Source of the DNA: Bacteroidota bacterium | GTDB taxonomy: Bacteria; Bacteroidota; Bacteroidia; Cytophagales; Cyclobacteriaceae | Length of the DNA stretch: 32,347 bases | Direction: 5' to 3' | Assembly: GCA_947470895.1 (NCBI GenBank) | Contig: CANIVF010000048.1 | Span: forward strand, 1-32,347 | In this document: positions 1 to 6,705 of the stretch, piece by piece | Numbering within the stretch: position 1 is the stretch's first letter | Layout: each line of letters opens with the position of its first letter | The notes under the pieces: model-generated | Database searches by the model: none | Seen by the model: only the letters and a program-made list of their open reading frames with translations | Told to the model about the DNA's origin: nothing | Translations under genes and position numbers: made by a program

Positions 1-328
1 ATGTATTCTATTGCTCGCCTTTATGGTATTACCGTTGGGCAATTGAAGGAATGGAATGGCATGGGTGAAGTTGAATTGAAGATTGGTCAGACGTTGCTTA
101 TCGCCCAACCGAAGTATAACAATGCCGAAGGAAAGCCAATCCAACTACAGGAAGCAACTAAACTTCCTGAAGCAAAATCATTAAAGGGTGTACACACGGT
201 AGTTTCAAAGGAATCGATGTATTCTATTGCTCGCCTTTATGGTATTACCGTTGGGCAATTGAAGGAATGGAATGGCATGGGTGAAGTTGAATTGAAGATT
301 GGTCAGACGTTGTTTATCGCCCAACCGA
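1..328 (+). repeat. Near-identical LysM-coding direct repeat, 216-bp period
   Basis: Bases 1-112 recur at 217-328 with one difference, C at 97 against T at 313. Identity breaks down directly afterwards (113 against 329). The linker 113-216 has no matching copy after the second repeat. The left edge of the first copy lies outside the window. Confidence 0.9.
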
Positions 329-738
329 TGTATGACAAGGCGGAAGTAAAGACAGAACAAAACAGCGTGACCGAAACAAAAGAACCTGTTGAGCTTTTCA
401 AAGAAGTAACGCCAATCCAAACACAACAAGAAACTACCATTACTATTTCAGAAAAAGTAATTGGTTCGGATGAAGTGAAACAAGGAGGCCTTGCAGAACT
501 CATTGAAGGAAGCGAAGGCAATAGAAAATACCTCGCGCTGCATCGCTCAGCGAAAGCAGGTACCATTTTAAAAGTGAAAAATGAATTGAACAATCGTGAA
601 GTGTTTGTGCGTGTTGCCGGCCCACTGCCCGACACCGGTGTAAATACCAATGTGGTCATCAAAATATCAAAATCGGCTTACGATCGGCTTGGCGCGATTG
701 ACCAACGTTTCCGCGTAGAAGTCACCTATTATAAATAA
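1..738 (+). CDS. LysM peptidoglycan-binding protein with C-terminal RlpA-like double-psi barrel (5' partial)
   Basis: Cell-wall-associated protein, 245 visible residues. Two LysM modules are seen, at residues 1-37 and 63-109. The second begins with a full LysM start (HTVVSKESMYSIARLYGI), whereas the first enters the window already inside that motif. The ATG at base 1 is therefore internal and the true start lies upstream. The C-terminal ~85 residues, from GLAELIEGSEGNRKYLALH to RVEVTYY, resemble the double-psi beta-barrel of RlpA-type proteins (RVAGPLPDTGVNTNVVIKIS core). LysM binds peptidoglycan glycan strands; RlpA-type barrels act as lytic transglycosylases in some bacteria, but activity here is not shown. 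The gene ends 3 bases before the OmpA-like gene, so the two are probably co-transcribed. The LysM-coding repeats are almost identical at DNA level. Confidence 0.85.
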   Translation: MYSIARLYGITVGQLKEWNGMGEVELKIGQTLLIAQPKYNNAEGKPIQLQEATKLPEAKSLKGVHTVVSKESMYSIARLYGITVGQLKEWNGMGEVELKIGQTLFIAQPMYDKAEVKTEQNSVTETKEPVELFKEVTPIQTQQETTITISEKVIGSDEVKQGGLAELIEGSEGNRKYLALHRSAKAGTILKVKNELNNREVFVRVAGPLPDTGVNTNVVIKISKSAYDRLGAIDQRFRVEVTYYK

Positions 739-741
739 TTC

Positions 742-1836
742 ATGCGGGCCAGGATGTGTTTCATACTTCTGGCCTTTGCTACAAGCTCGTTTGCACAAAA
801 CCTGGTGCCTAACGGAACCTTTGAGCAATTGGATAAGTGCCCCGGTTCGTACACTACTGTTCGAAGTGGAAAAATCGCTCCAGGGTGGGTTTCGCCATCC
901 ACAGGCACACCTGATTTGTTTAATGCGTGTAGCATTGGTGAAGCGGGCGTGCCTACCAACTGGGCAGGAAAATCAAAAGCACATTCCGGTGCCGGTTATG
1001 CCGGATTTTATTCTTACATCCACAACCGGCAGCAACCCTACCGAGAATATTTGCAAGCTGAGTTTACCACGCCACTGCAAGGTGGCGTCAAGTATCTTGT
1101 AGAATTTTATTATAAGCTCTCGTCTAATTCGAAATACAGTATTGATCGTATTGGATTTCTTATTTCTGATTCATCGTATCATTCAATAGAAGATGGTGTG
1201 TTTCCGGCATCGGCTACCTATCAGAATGTCAATCGCTCAATTTATAATCAGAACACAGGCTATTGGACACGTTTTGGTTTTACCTATGAGGCAAAAGGGG
1301 GAGAACGCTTCATCACGATTGGCAACTTTTCAGGCGACAGTGAAACGCGCTATTATTTCATCTCAGCTTCTCAGGCACTCGAACCCTTGCTTTACCAAGC
1401 AGCCTACTTTTTTGTGGATGATGTGAAAGTAGTACAGATCAGTAAGACGCCCGATGCACCTGTGCTTAGCGGTTACCCGGAAGTAAAGACTAATGAAAAT
1501 TATGTCTTGAAAAACATTCAGTTCCAATTCAATGATTACGCACTGCTTCCGATTTCGTTTTCTGAACTGAATCGGGTGATCGAAATTCTGAAGTTTAATA
1601 AAACATGGAAAGTGGTTGTGAGCGGTCACACCGATGATATTGGTTCTGATGCTTATAATCTTGATCTGTCATTACAGCGAGCCGGCAGCGTGTCGGATTA
1701 TCTCATCGAGGGTGGCATTGATCCTGTACGAATAAAAACACAAGGACTTGGTAAACAAACTCCATTACAGAAAGGTAATGATGAAGCTACCCGCGCCATT
1801 AACAGAAGAGTGGAACTTAGGTTCTTAAATCAATAA
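742..1836 (+). CDS. OmpA family protein with N-terminal beta-sandwich-like domain
   Basis: Secreted or outer-membrane-associated protein of 364 residues. It has a signal peptide (residues 1-19, ending SSFAQ) and a large N-terminal region, residues 20-235, beginning NLVPNGTFEQ. That region contains FITIGNF and FFVDDVKV segments typical of Bacteroidota jelly-roll-like modules. The C-terminal OmpA-like peptidoglycan-binding domain spans about residues 255-362. Its diagnostic motif is visible: GHTDDIGS near residues 295-302, LSLQRAGSVSDYL, and AINRRVEL at the end. OmpA domains bind diaminopimelate of peptidoglycan, so it probably tethers the outer membrane or a surface structure to the wall. The ATG lies 3 bases after the LysM gene, and its stop overlaps the next start by one base (TAATG), which implies translational coupling. 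The ligand of the N-terminal domain is unknown. Confidence 0.88.
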   Translation: MRARMCFILLAFATSSFAQNLVPNGTFEQLDKCPGSYTTVRSGKIAPGWVSPSTGTPDLFNACSIGEAGVPTNWAGKSKAHSGAGYAGFYSYIHNRQQPYREYLQAEFTTPLQGGVKYLVEFYYKLSSNSKYSIDRIGFLISDSSYHSIEDGVFPASATYQNVNRSIYNQNTGYWTRFGFTYEAKGGERFITIGNFSGDSETRYYFISASQALEPLLYQAAYFFVDDVKVVQISKTPDAPVLSGYPEVKTNENYVLKNIQFQFNDYALLPISFSELNRVIEILKFNKTWKVVVSGHTDDIGSDAYNLDLSLQRAGSVSDYLIEGGIDPVRIKTQGLGKQTPLQKGNDEATRAINRRVELRFLNQ

Positions 1837-2630
1837 TGATGGCGAAAGTTAAAAAATCTGTGCTGGAGTTGAAGGAGTTTCTGGACGAGAAAGTGAATCT
1901 TTACAATACCTTTAACTTCATTGAATTAGATCCCATCTCCATTCCACATCAATTTGAAAAAAAGCAAGACATCGAGATTGCAGGATTTTTTGCTGCCACC
2001 TTAGCATGGGGCCAACGCGTAACGGTGATTAACAAATGCAAAGAACTATTAGCGTTGATGGATCATGCCCCTCATGATTTTTTGTTAAATCACACCTTGC
2101 GTGACTTGAAGGCCTTTGAAAAGTTCAAGCATCGCACGTTTAATGCTACGGATGGACTTTATTTTATTGCATCACTTTCTCGGTACTATAAAGAGCATAA
2201 TTCGTTGGAAGATGCGTTTATTTCTCCATCTAAAGCATCATCCCATCTTACCATCGAAACGGGCCTGATGCATTTTCATGATACATTTTTCAGCTTACGC
2301 GATTATCCGAAGCGAACATTGAAACATGTATCCACACCGGCACGCAAGTCGGCTTGTAAAAGATTGTGTATGTATTTGCGGTGGATGGTTAGACAAGATG
2401 ATAAGGGTGTCGACTTCGGCATTTGGAAAAACATTTCGCCATCGCAACTAGTGTGCCCGTGCGATGTGCATGTGGAGCGTGTTGCCAGAAAATTAAAATT
2501 GATGAGGAGCAAGCAATTAAACTGGCAGGCCGCATTAGATCTTACCGTTAACCTCCGTTCGCTTGATCCGCTCGACCCAGTAAAATATGATTTTGCACTG
2601 TTTGGGCTCGGCATTATCGAACATTTCTAA
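1836..2630 (+). CDS. TIGR02757/DUF2400 family protein
   Basis: Protein of 264 residues recognised as the TIGR02757 (DUF2400) family, common in Bacteroidota and of unknown function. Family features seen are the N-terminal DPISIPHQF segment, the AGFFAATLAWGQR segment near residue 50, and a C-terminal block around residue 205 (PCDVHVERVARKL) resembling the helix-hairpin-helix part of DNA glycosylase-like folds. No signal peptide or membrane helix is seen, so it is probably cytoplasmic. Length is normal for the family. The ATG overlaps the stop of the OmpA-like gene by one base; a second ATG follows at 1839. It shares an operon with two envelope genes, but nothing in it suggests an envelope role. 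Confidence 0.85.
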   Translation: MMAKVKKSVLELKEFLDEKVNLYNTFNFIELDPISIPHQFEKKQDIEIAGFFAATLAWGQRVTVINKCKELLALMDHAPHDFLLNHTLRDLKAFEKFKHRTFNATDGLYFIASLSRYYKEHNSLEDAFISPSKASSHLTIETGLMHFHDTFFSLRDYPKRTLKHVSTPARKSACKRLCMYLRWMVRQDDKGVDFGIWKNISPSQLVCPCDVHVERVARKLKLMRSKQLNWQAALDLTVNLRSLDPLDPVKYDFALFGLGIIEHF

Positions 2631-2725
2631 CGCACGGTTTGTCCATGGCCGAAAATATGATAAGCGGAATGCAACTGTTATGAAAATATTTTTAACTTTT
2701 AACCTTCATTTAACCCCACGTTTAC

Positions 2726-4450
2726 ATGAATTTGAATATTGACGCAGAGAAACAAAACACGTATGACGCAATCGTGGTTGGCACGGGCATCAGCGGAGGC
2801 TGGGCTTCAAAGGAACTTTCTGAGAAAGGTCTTAAAACTTTGGTATTAGAGCGCGGACGCGACATCAAACATCCCAATGATTACCCAACAGCAACATTAG
2901 ACCCCTGGCAGATTCCCAATGGTGGCAGACCTAGCGAAGAGGATTTGAAAAAGCAAGCCGTTCAGAATAGAACAGGGTACACGACCAACCAAACCACCAA
3001 GCATTGGTTTGTCAATGATCTTGAAAACCCCTACACCGAAAAAGAAGGCAAGCGCTTCGACTGGATGCGTGGCTATCACGTAGGAGGACGCTCGCTTACG
3101 TGGGGTCGCCAGAGTTATCGTTTAGGCGATATGGATTTCGAAGCCAATGCTAAAGATGGTATCGCCATCGACTGGCCTTTACGTTATAAAGAAATTGCTC
3201 CCTGGTATGAGTATGTAGAGACCTTTGCAGGTATCAGCGGCCAGGCCGAAAACCTTCCTCAACTTCCCGATAGCAAATTCCTTCCTCCCATGGAATTGAA
3301 TTGTGTGGAGAAGGAGTTGAAAAAATCCATGATGGATAAGTTTGGTCGTTTATTAACGATTGGTCGCGTAGCTCATGCTACAGGTCCACTTACCCATAAT
3401 AACAGTCCGCAGCGTGGCTCATGCCAATACAGAAATATGTGTAGCCGTGGCTGTCCTTTTGGAGGATACTTCAGCAGTAACTCGTGCACGTTACCGTCCG
3501 CAGAGCGATCAGGCAACATGACCTTGAGACCAAACTCTATCGTGTATGAATTAATCTACGATGAGCAAAAAGGCAAGGCAACAGGCGTTAAAGTATTGGA
3601 TTCTGAAACAGGACAAACCACCGAATATTATGCTAAAATAATTTTCTTGTGTGCATCTACGATGGGTTCTACCTTCATCATGATGAATTCTATTTCCAAT
3701 CGCTTTCAGAATGGATTTGGAAATGATAGTGGCGAACTGGGTTGCAACATCATGGACCACCACCTCGGTGTAGGTGCCAGTGGCCAGATGGAAGGCTTCG
3801 AAGATCAATACTATTTCGGACGCAGAGCCAATGGCGTTTATATTCCTCGCTATCGCAACATCGGAAAAGATAAGCGTGATTATCTTCGAGGCTTTGGCTA
3901 TCAGGGTGGTGGCAGCAGGGCGAGCTGGCAAAGCTTAGTGGCTGAGTTGAGCATTGGTGCTGAATTGAAAAATGCAGCCACTACACCAGGCGCATGGAAC
4001 ATTGGTATCGGAGGCTTTGGTGAAGTGTTACCTGATCATTCAAACCAGGTAACGATCAATAATGACAAAAAGGATAAATACGGTTTGTCTACACTCTTGT
4101 TCGATACAGAGTTTAAACAAAACGAGTATAAAATGCGCATCGACATGGCCAACGATGCTGCTGAAATGCTGGAAGCAGCTGGTGTCAAGAACGTGAGTTC
4201 TTACGACAGACCATCGCAACATGGTTTGGGACTTGGCATTCACGAAATGGGAACTGCCCGCATGGGCAAAGACCCAAAGACTTCTGTGTTGAACAAAAAC
4301 AACCAGGTGCATGCCTGCAAAAATGTTTTTGTAACAGATGGTTCGTTCATGACTTCAGCGGCTTGTGTGAATCCCTCATTAACCTACATGGCATTCACGG
4401 CTAGGGCGGCTAACTATGCAGTAGAAGAATTAAAAAAAGGTAACTTGTAA
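2726..4450 (+). CDS. GMC family FAD-dependent oxidoreductase (sugar/glycoside dehydrogenase large subunit)
   Basis: Flavoprotein of 574 residues. The FAD-binding dinucleotide fold is at the N-terminus (G19-T-G21-I-S-G24, followed by an acidic strand end, LVLERG). The GMC C-terminal domain carries the expected catalytic pair, H506 in GIHEMGTARMG and N549 in CVNPSLTYMA. A cysteine-rich insert (C233, C239, C243, C254) matches that seen in gluconate/glucoside-type GMC dehydrogenases. There is no signal peptide of its own. Large subunits of this type are exported with a Tat-signal small subunit, which is the next gene (18-base gap). Family knowledge: such pairs oxidise sugars or glycosides, for example glucoside 3-dehydrogenase or gluconate 2-dehydrogenase, and pass electrons to a cytochrome c. 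No cytochrome gene is adjacent. The exact substrate cannot be read from sequence. Confidence 0.88.
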   Translation: MNLNIDAEKQNTYDAIVVGTGISGGWASKELSEKGLKTLVLERGRDIKHPNDYPTATLDPWQIPNGGRPSEEDLKKQAVQNRTGYTTNQTTKHWFVNDLENPYTEKEGKRFDWMRGYHVGGRSLTWGRQSYRLGDMDFEANAKDGIAIDWPLRYKEIAPWYEYVETFAGISGQAENLPQLPDSKFLPPMELNCVEKELKKSMMDKFGRLLTIGRVAHATGPLTHNNSPQRGSCQYRNMCSRGCPFGGYFSSNSCTLPSAERSGNMTLRPNSIVYELIYDEQKGKATGVKVLDSETGQTTEYYAKIIFLCASTMGSTFIMMNSISNRFQNGFGNDSGELGCNIMDHHLGVGASGQMEGFEDQYYFGRRANGVYIPRYRNIGKDKRDYLRGFGYQGGGSRASWQSLVAELSIGAELKNAATTPGAWNIGIGGFGEVLPDHSNQVTINNDKKDKYGLSTLLFDTEFKQNEYKMRIDMANDAAEMLEAAGVKNVSSYDRPSQHGLGLGIHEMGTARMGKDPKTSVLNKNNQVHACKNVFVTDGSFMTSAACVNPSLTYMAFTARAANYAVEELKKGNL

Positions 4451-4468
4451 CACATTAACGATTACGAT

Positions 4469-5062
4469 ATGAATCAACTAATGGATAGAAGAGAAGCACT
4501 ACGCAAGACAGCCCTGCTCATGGGTGCAGCTGTTTCTGCATCAGCATTAACAGGGATTCTGCAAGGCTGTAAAGCAACACCAGAACTTACGTATAAGCCT
4601 GTGTTCTTTACCGAAGATCAGGCTCGCATCGTGACGGAAGTAGCCGAGATCATCATTCCTAAAACCGACACACCCGGAGCAAAAGACACGGGTGTACCAG
4701 GCTTTACTGATTTGATGCTGAAAGATTGCTACAAGAAAGAAGATCAGGATCGCTTCCTAGCAGGACTAACCTCTTTTGATGAAGACGCGAAGAAAGCCTA
4801 TGGCGATAGCTTTATCTATTGCAAGCCTGAGCAACAGGTGGAGTTAGTAACGAAGGTGCATGCGGCCGCTCTTGCGGAAGCCAAAGAAAACAAAGAAGCC
4901 AAGAGACCATTTATCCTGATGGCGAAAGAACTCACCTTGCTGGGCTTCTTCACCTCCGAGCCAGGTGCTACACAAGTGTTGCAGTACATTGCCGTGCCCG
5001 GATCATATAAAGGGTGCATTCCATTGGCTGAAGCGGGCAATGGAAAAACCTGGGCTACTTAA
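4469..5062 (+). CDS. Gluconate 2-dehydrogenase subunit 3 family protein (Tat-signal lipoprotein)
   Basis: Small subunit of 197 residues that partners the upstream GMC flavoprotein. The N-terminus carries a Tat-type signal (DRREALRK at residues 6-13), a hydrophobic stretch with AAVSASALTG, and a lipobox ending at C34 (ILQGC). It is thus predicted to be exported folded by Tat and lipid-anchored. The rest fits the gluconate_2-dh3 family (FTEDQARIVTEVAEIIIPKTDTPGA region, residues 47-71). The first ATG at 4469 is used; an in-frame ATG at 4481 would also retain the Tat motif. In known systems this subunit helps export and stabilise the flavoprotein. A strong terminator follows at 5089-5115, so the two genes form a compact operon. 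Confidence 0.87.
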   Translation: MNQLMDRREALRKTALLMGAAVSASALTGILQGCKATPELTYKPVFFTEDQARIVTEVAEIIIPKTDTPGAKDTGVPGFTDLMLKDCYKKEDQDRFLAGLTSFDEDAKKAYGDSFIYCKPEQQVELVTKVHAAALAEAKENKEAKRPFILMAKELTLLGFFTSEPGATQVLQYIAVPGSYKGCIPLAEAGNGKTWAT

Positions 5063-5088
5063 TAAATTGAAATTGATTTACAGAAGAG

Positions 5089-5115
5089 AGGCATCTGCGA
5101 GGATGCCTTTTTTTT
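5089..5115 (+). terminator. Rho-independent terminator of the GMC/small-subunit operon
   Basis: Stem AGGCATC (5089-5095) pairs with GATGCCT (5102-5108) around a 6-base loop. An unbroken run of eight T follows at 5108-5115. It lies 26 bases after the stop of the small-subunit gene. Confidence 0.88.
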
Positions 5116-5611
5116 GTGGCAACTTTTAGGTTCTACTATTCTTAAGGCAGCGTCCTATTCGAACAAATGCAAGTTACATGGCTATCTTGGAAAAACGATT
5201 ATAGAGCGATTAAGGAAAGATAAAACCATGAAAGGAATAGTACTTTTATTACGCATAGTGATCCTGAATTTATCAACAAGGTTGAATGCTCTATTCGTTG
5301 ATCAGCTTGTAAAAGAATGAGAACGAGCCAAGAATCAGGCCGACTACAGCGGGCAACCTACCGTTTATCTTTGCTTGGCCAAAGCACACCTCCCAAGGAA
5401 AAAATATTCTAATCACGAAGAGTTAAGAATTTAATCTTGCCTCTGATTTTACAGCGATAAAATTTGAATGGATTACTTATTTCATTTTATTAAGCTGACT
5501 AGTTTTAGCGATTACTTCTAAAATCAACAGTAAATTATAAAGTCAATTTCTTTAAAAATAGTACCTTAGTGTCGAATCATTATACTTTTAAATATTGAAA
5601 ACAACACAATC
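5116..5611. other. Gene-poor interval of ~500 bp between sugar-oxidation genes
   Basis: AT-rich interval with no convincing full gene. A plus-strand 30-codon ORF (5229-5321) and a minus-strand ORF (5291-5416) overlap tail to tail. No tRNA, repeat array or convincing promoter was found. The promoter of the DUF1080 gene must lie in the last ~100 bases, but no exact TAnnTTTG box with a matched -33 element was found there. Confidence 0.6.
5291..5416 (-). other. Possible small membrane-protein ORF or gene remnant
   Basis: A 41-codon open frame opens with GTG at 5416 and ends with TAG at 5291. It contains WEVCFGQAKINGR followed by a hydrophobic segment (PAVVGLILGSFSFFY) and a charged tail (KLINE). 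The pattern of a small polar loop followed by an A/G-rich hydrophobic helix recalls the end of small two-helix membrane proteins such as DUF4190-like domains. This is only a visual resemblance. There is no ATG, an in-frame TAA lies a few codons upstream of the GTG, and no promoter is evident. It could be the 3' remnant of a decayed gene or chance. Confidence 0.22.
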
Positions 5612-6535
5612 ATGAAACTGAATAATTTTATTGTTATCCCACTGTTTCTTTTCTCTATCACGATTTTCGCACAACAACCACCTCCGCTGGAAGGCCGTTG
5701 GGATATCACTGTGAAGCAAGACGGAAAGGAGTTGCCTTCATGGTTGGAAGTTCGCCATTCGGGCAATCATGGTTTGATGGGAAGATTTGTGAGTGTCTCA
5801 GGCAGTGCCCGGGCGATATCAAAAGTAAATTTCGCTGGTAACACATTTAGCTTCAGCATTCCACCTCAGTGGGAATTGGGCGAGGGAGATCTCCGTCTGG
5901 AAGGAACATTGGCTGGCAATGCGATGAATGGAAGTATCACATATCCTGATGGCAAAACAGCAAGCTGGGTAGGAGTGAGAGCTCCTTCACTTCAGCGATC
6001 AAAGAAGCCAGAGTGGGCTGCACCCATTAAACTTTTTAACGGCAAAGACTTGAAAGGCTGGCATACCGAAGGTGAAAATCAATGGGTTGTGGAGGCTGGC
6101 GTTTTGAAAAGTCCTAAGTCAGGTTCTAACCTTTTTTCGGATCAATCATTCACCGATTTCAAAATGCATGTCGAGTTTCGTTATCCCAAAGGAAGCAATA
6201 GTGGTATCTATCTGCGCGGTCGCTACGAAGTGCAGGTGGCCGATGGCAAAGGCCTGGAGCCCTGGGATGATCAGTTCAGTGGCATCTACGGATTCCTTGC
6301 TCCCAACGAGATGGTAGCGAAAGATGCAGGTGAGTGGCAAACCTATGATATCACATTAATAGGAAGAAGAGTGACGGTAGTGGCAAACGGTGTTACCGTA
6401 ATCAGCGATCAGGTAATCCCTGGCATTACTGGTGGAGCCATGAACAGCAAAGAAGGAGAGCCAGGACCATTCATGATACAAGGTGACCACGGCCCCATCG
6501 AATACCGCAATATTGTTGTGACTTCTGTGAAGTAA
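5612..6535 (+). CDS. DUF1080 (3-keto-disaccharide hydrolase type) secreted protein with N-terminal accessory domain
   Basis: Exported protein of 307 residues with signal peptide 1-20 (ending TIFAQ). Residues 22-125 form a beta-rich domain starting LEGRWDITV and including GRFVSVSGSARAI and GSITYPDGKTASW, which looks like a small lipocalin- or calycin-like barrel. Residues ~137-306 are the DUF1080 domain: LFNGKDLKGW, a FKMHVEFRYPKGSNSGIYLR block, and the C-terminal GPFMIQGDHGPIEYRNI block. The DUF1080 Pfam family is described as a 3-keto-disaccharide hydrolase domain, and some members act on 3-keto-glycosides. This suits its position just after a GMC/small-subunit dehydrogenase that could make such substrates (inference). 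It is transcribed separately from that operon, since a terminator lies between them. Confidence 0.87.
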   Translation: MKLNNFIVIPLFLFSITIFAQQPPPLEGRWDITVKQDGKELPSWLEVRHSGNHGLMGRFVSVSGSARAISKVNFAGNTFSFSIPPQWELGEGDLRLEGTLAGNAMNGSITYPDGKTASWVGVRAPSLQRSKKPEWAAPIKLFNGKDLKGWHTEGENQWVVEAGVLKSPKSGSNLFSDQSFTDFKMHVEFRYPKGSNSGIYLRGRYEVQVADGKGLEPWDDQFSGIYGFLAPNEMVAKDAGEWQTYDITLIGRRVTVVANGVTVISDQVIPGITGGAMNSKEGEPGPFMIQGDHGPIEYRNIVVTSVK

Positions 6536-6577
6536 TTGATAACGAACAGAAGATAGTACTTAGGTACGATTTAGATA

Positions 6578-6619
6578 CAAACTCCCATGTTGATGGTTCT
6601 CATCAATATCGGGAGTTTG
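6578..6619. terminator. Two-storey inverted repeat between convergent genes
   Basis: Outer arms CAAACTCCC (6578-6586) and GGGAGTTTG (6611-6619) enclose inner arms TTGATG (6590-6595) and CATCAA (6601-6606) around a 5-base loop. It lies between the convergent DUF1080 gene and the dehydrogenase-type lipoprotein gene, where a bidirectional terminator would be expected. Neither side has a long T run, so termination is an inference. Confidence 0.55.
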
Positions 6620-6705
6620 GCTTATCGGATGTAACGATGTTTAAAATCAATAGTATATGATTTGGATAGGATTGAATTCTTCTGCGTCTATACGATTATA
6701 CGATG

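Noticed and set aside
1-3. ATG at base 1 as the true start of the LysM protein
   Set aside because: The second LysM copy has HTVVSKES before the same Met, so base 1 lies inside the first module; the gene begins upstream.
3422-3490. Cysteine-rich insert in the GMC protein as a novel metal site
   Set aside because: Similar cysteine-rich segments occur in known sugar GMC dehydrogenases, so it is expected for the family.
3551-3931. 126-residue minus-strand frame inside the GMC gene
   Set aside because: Shadow of the GMC coding sequence with no start context or recognisable motif.
5114-5320. 68-residue plus-strand frame after the GMC operon terminator
   Set aside because: It starts inside the terminator T run and has no conserved-looking domain; only the last 30 codons have a plausible ATG.
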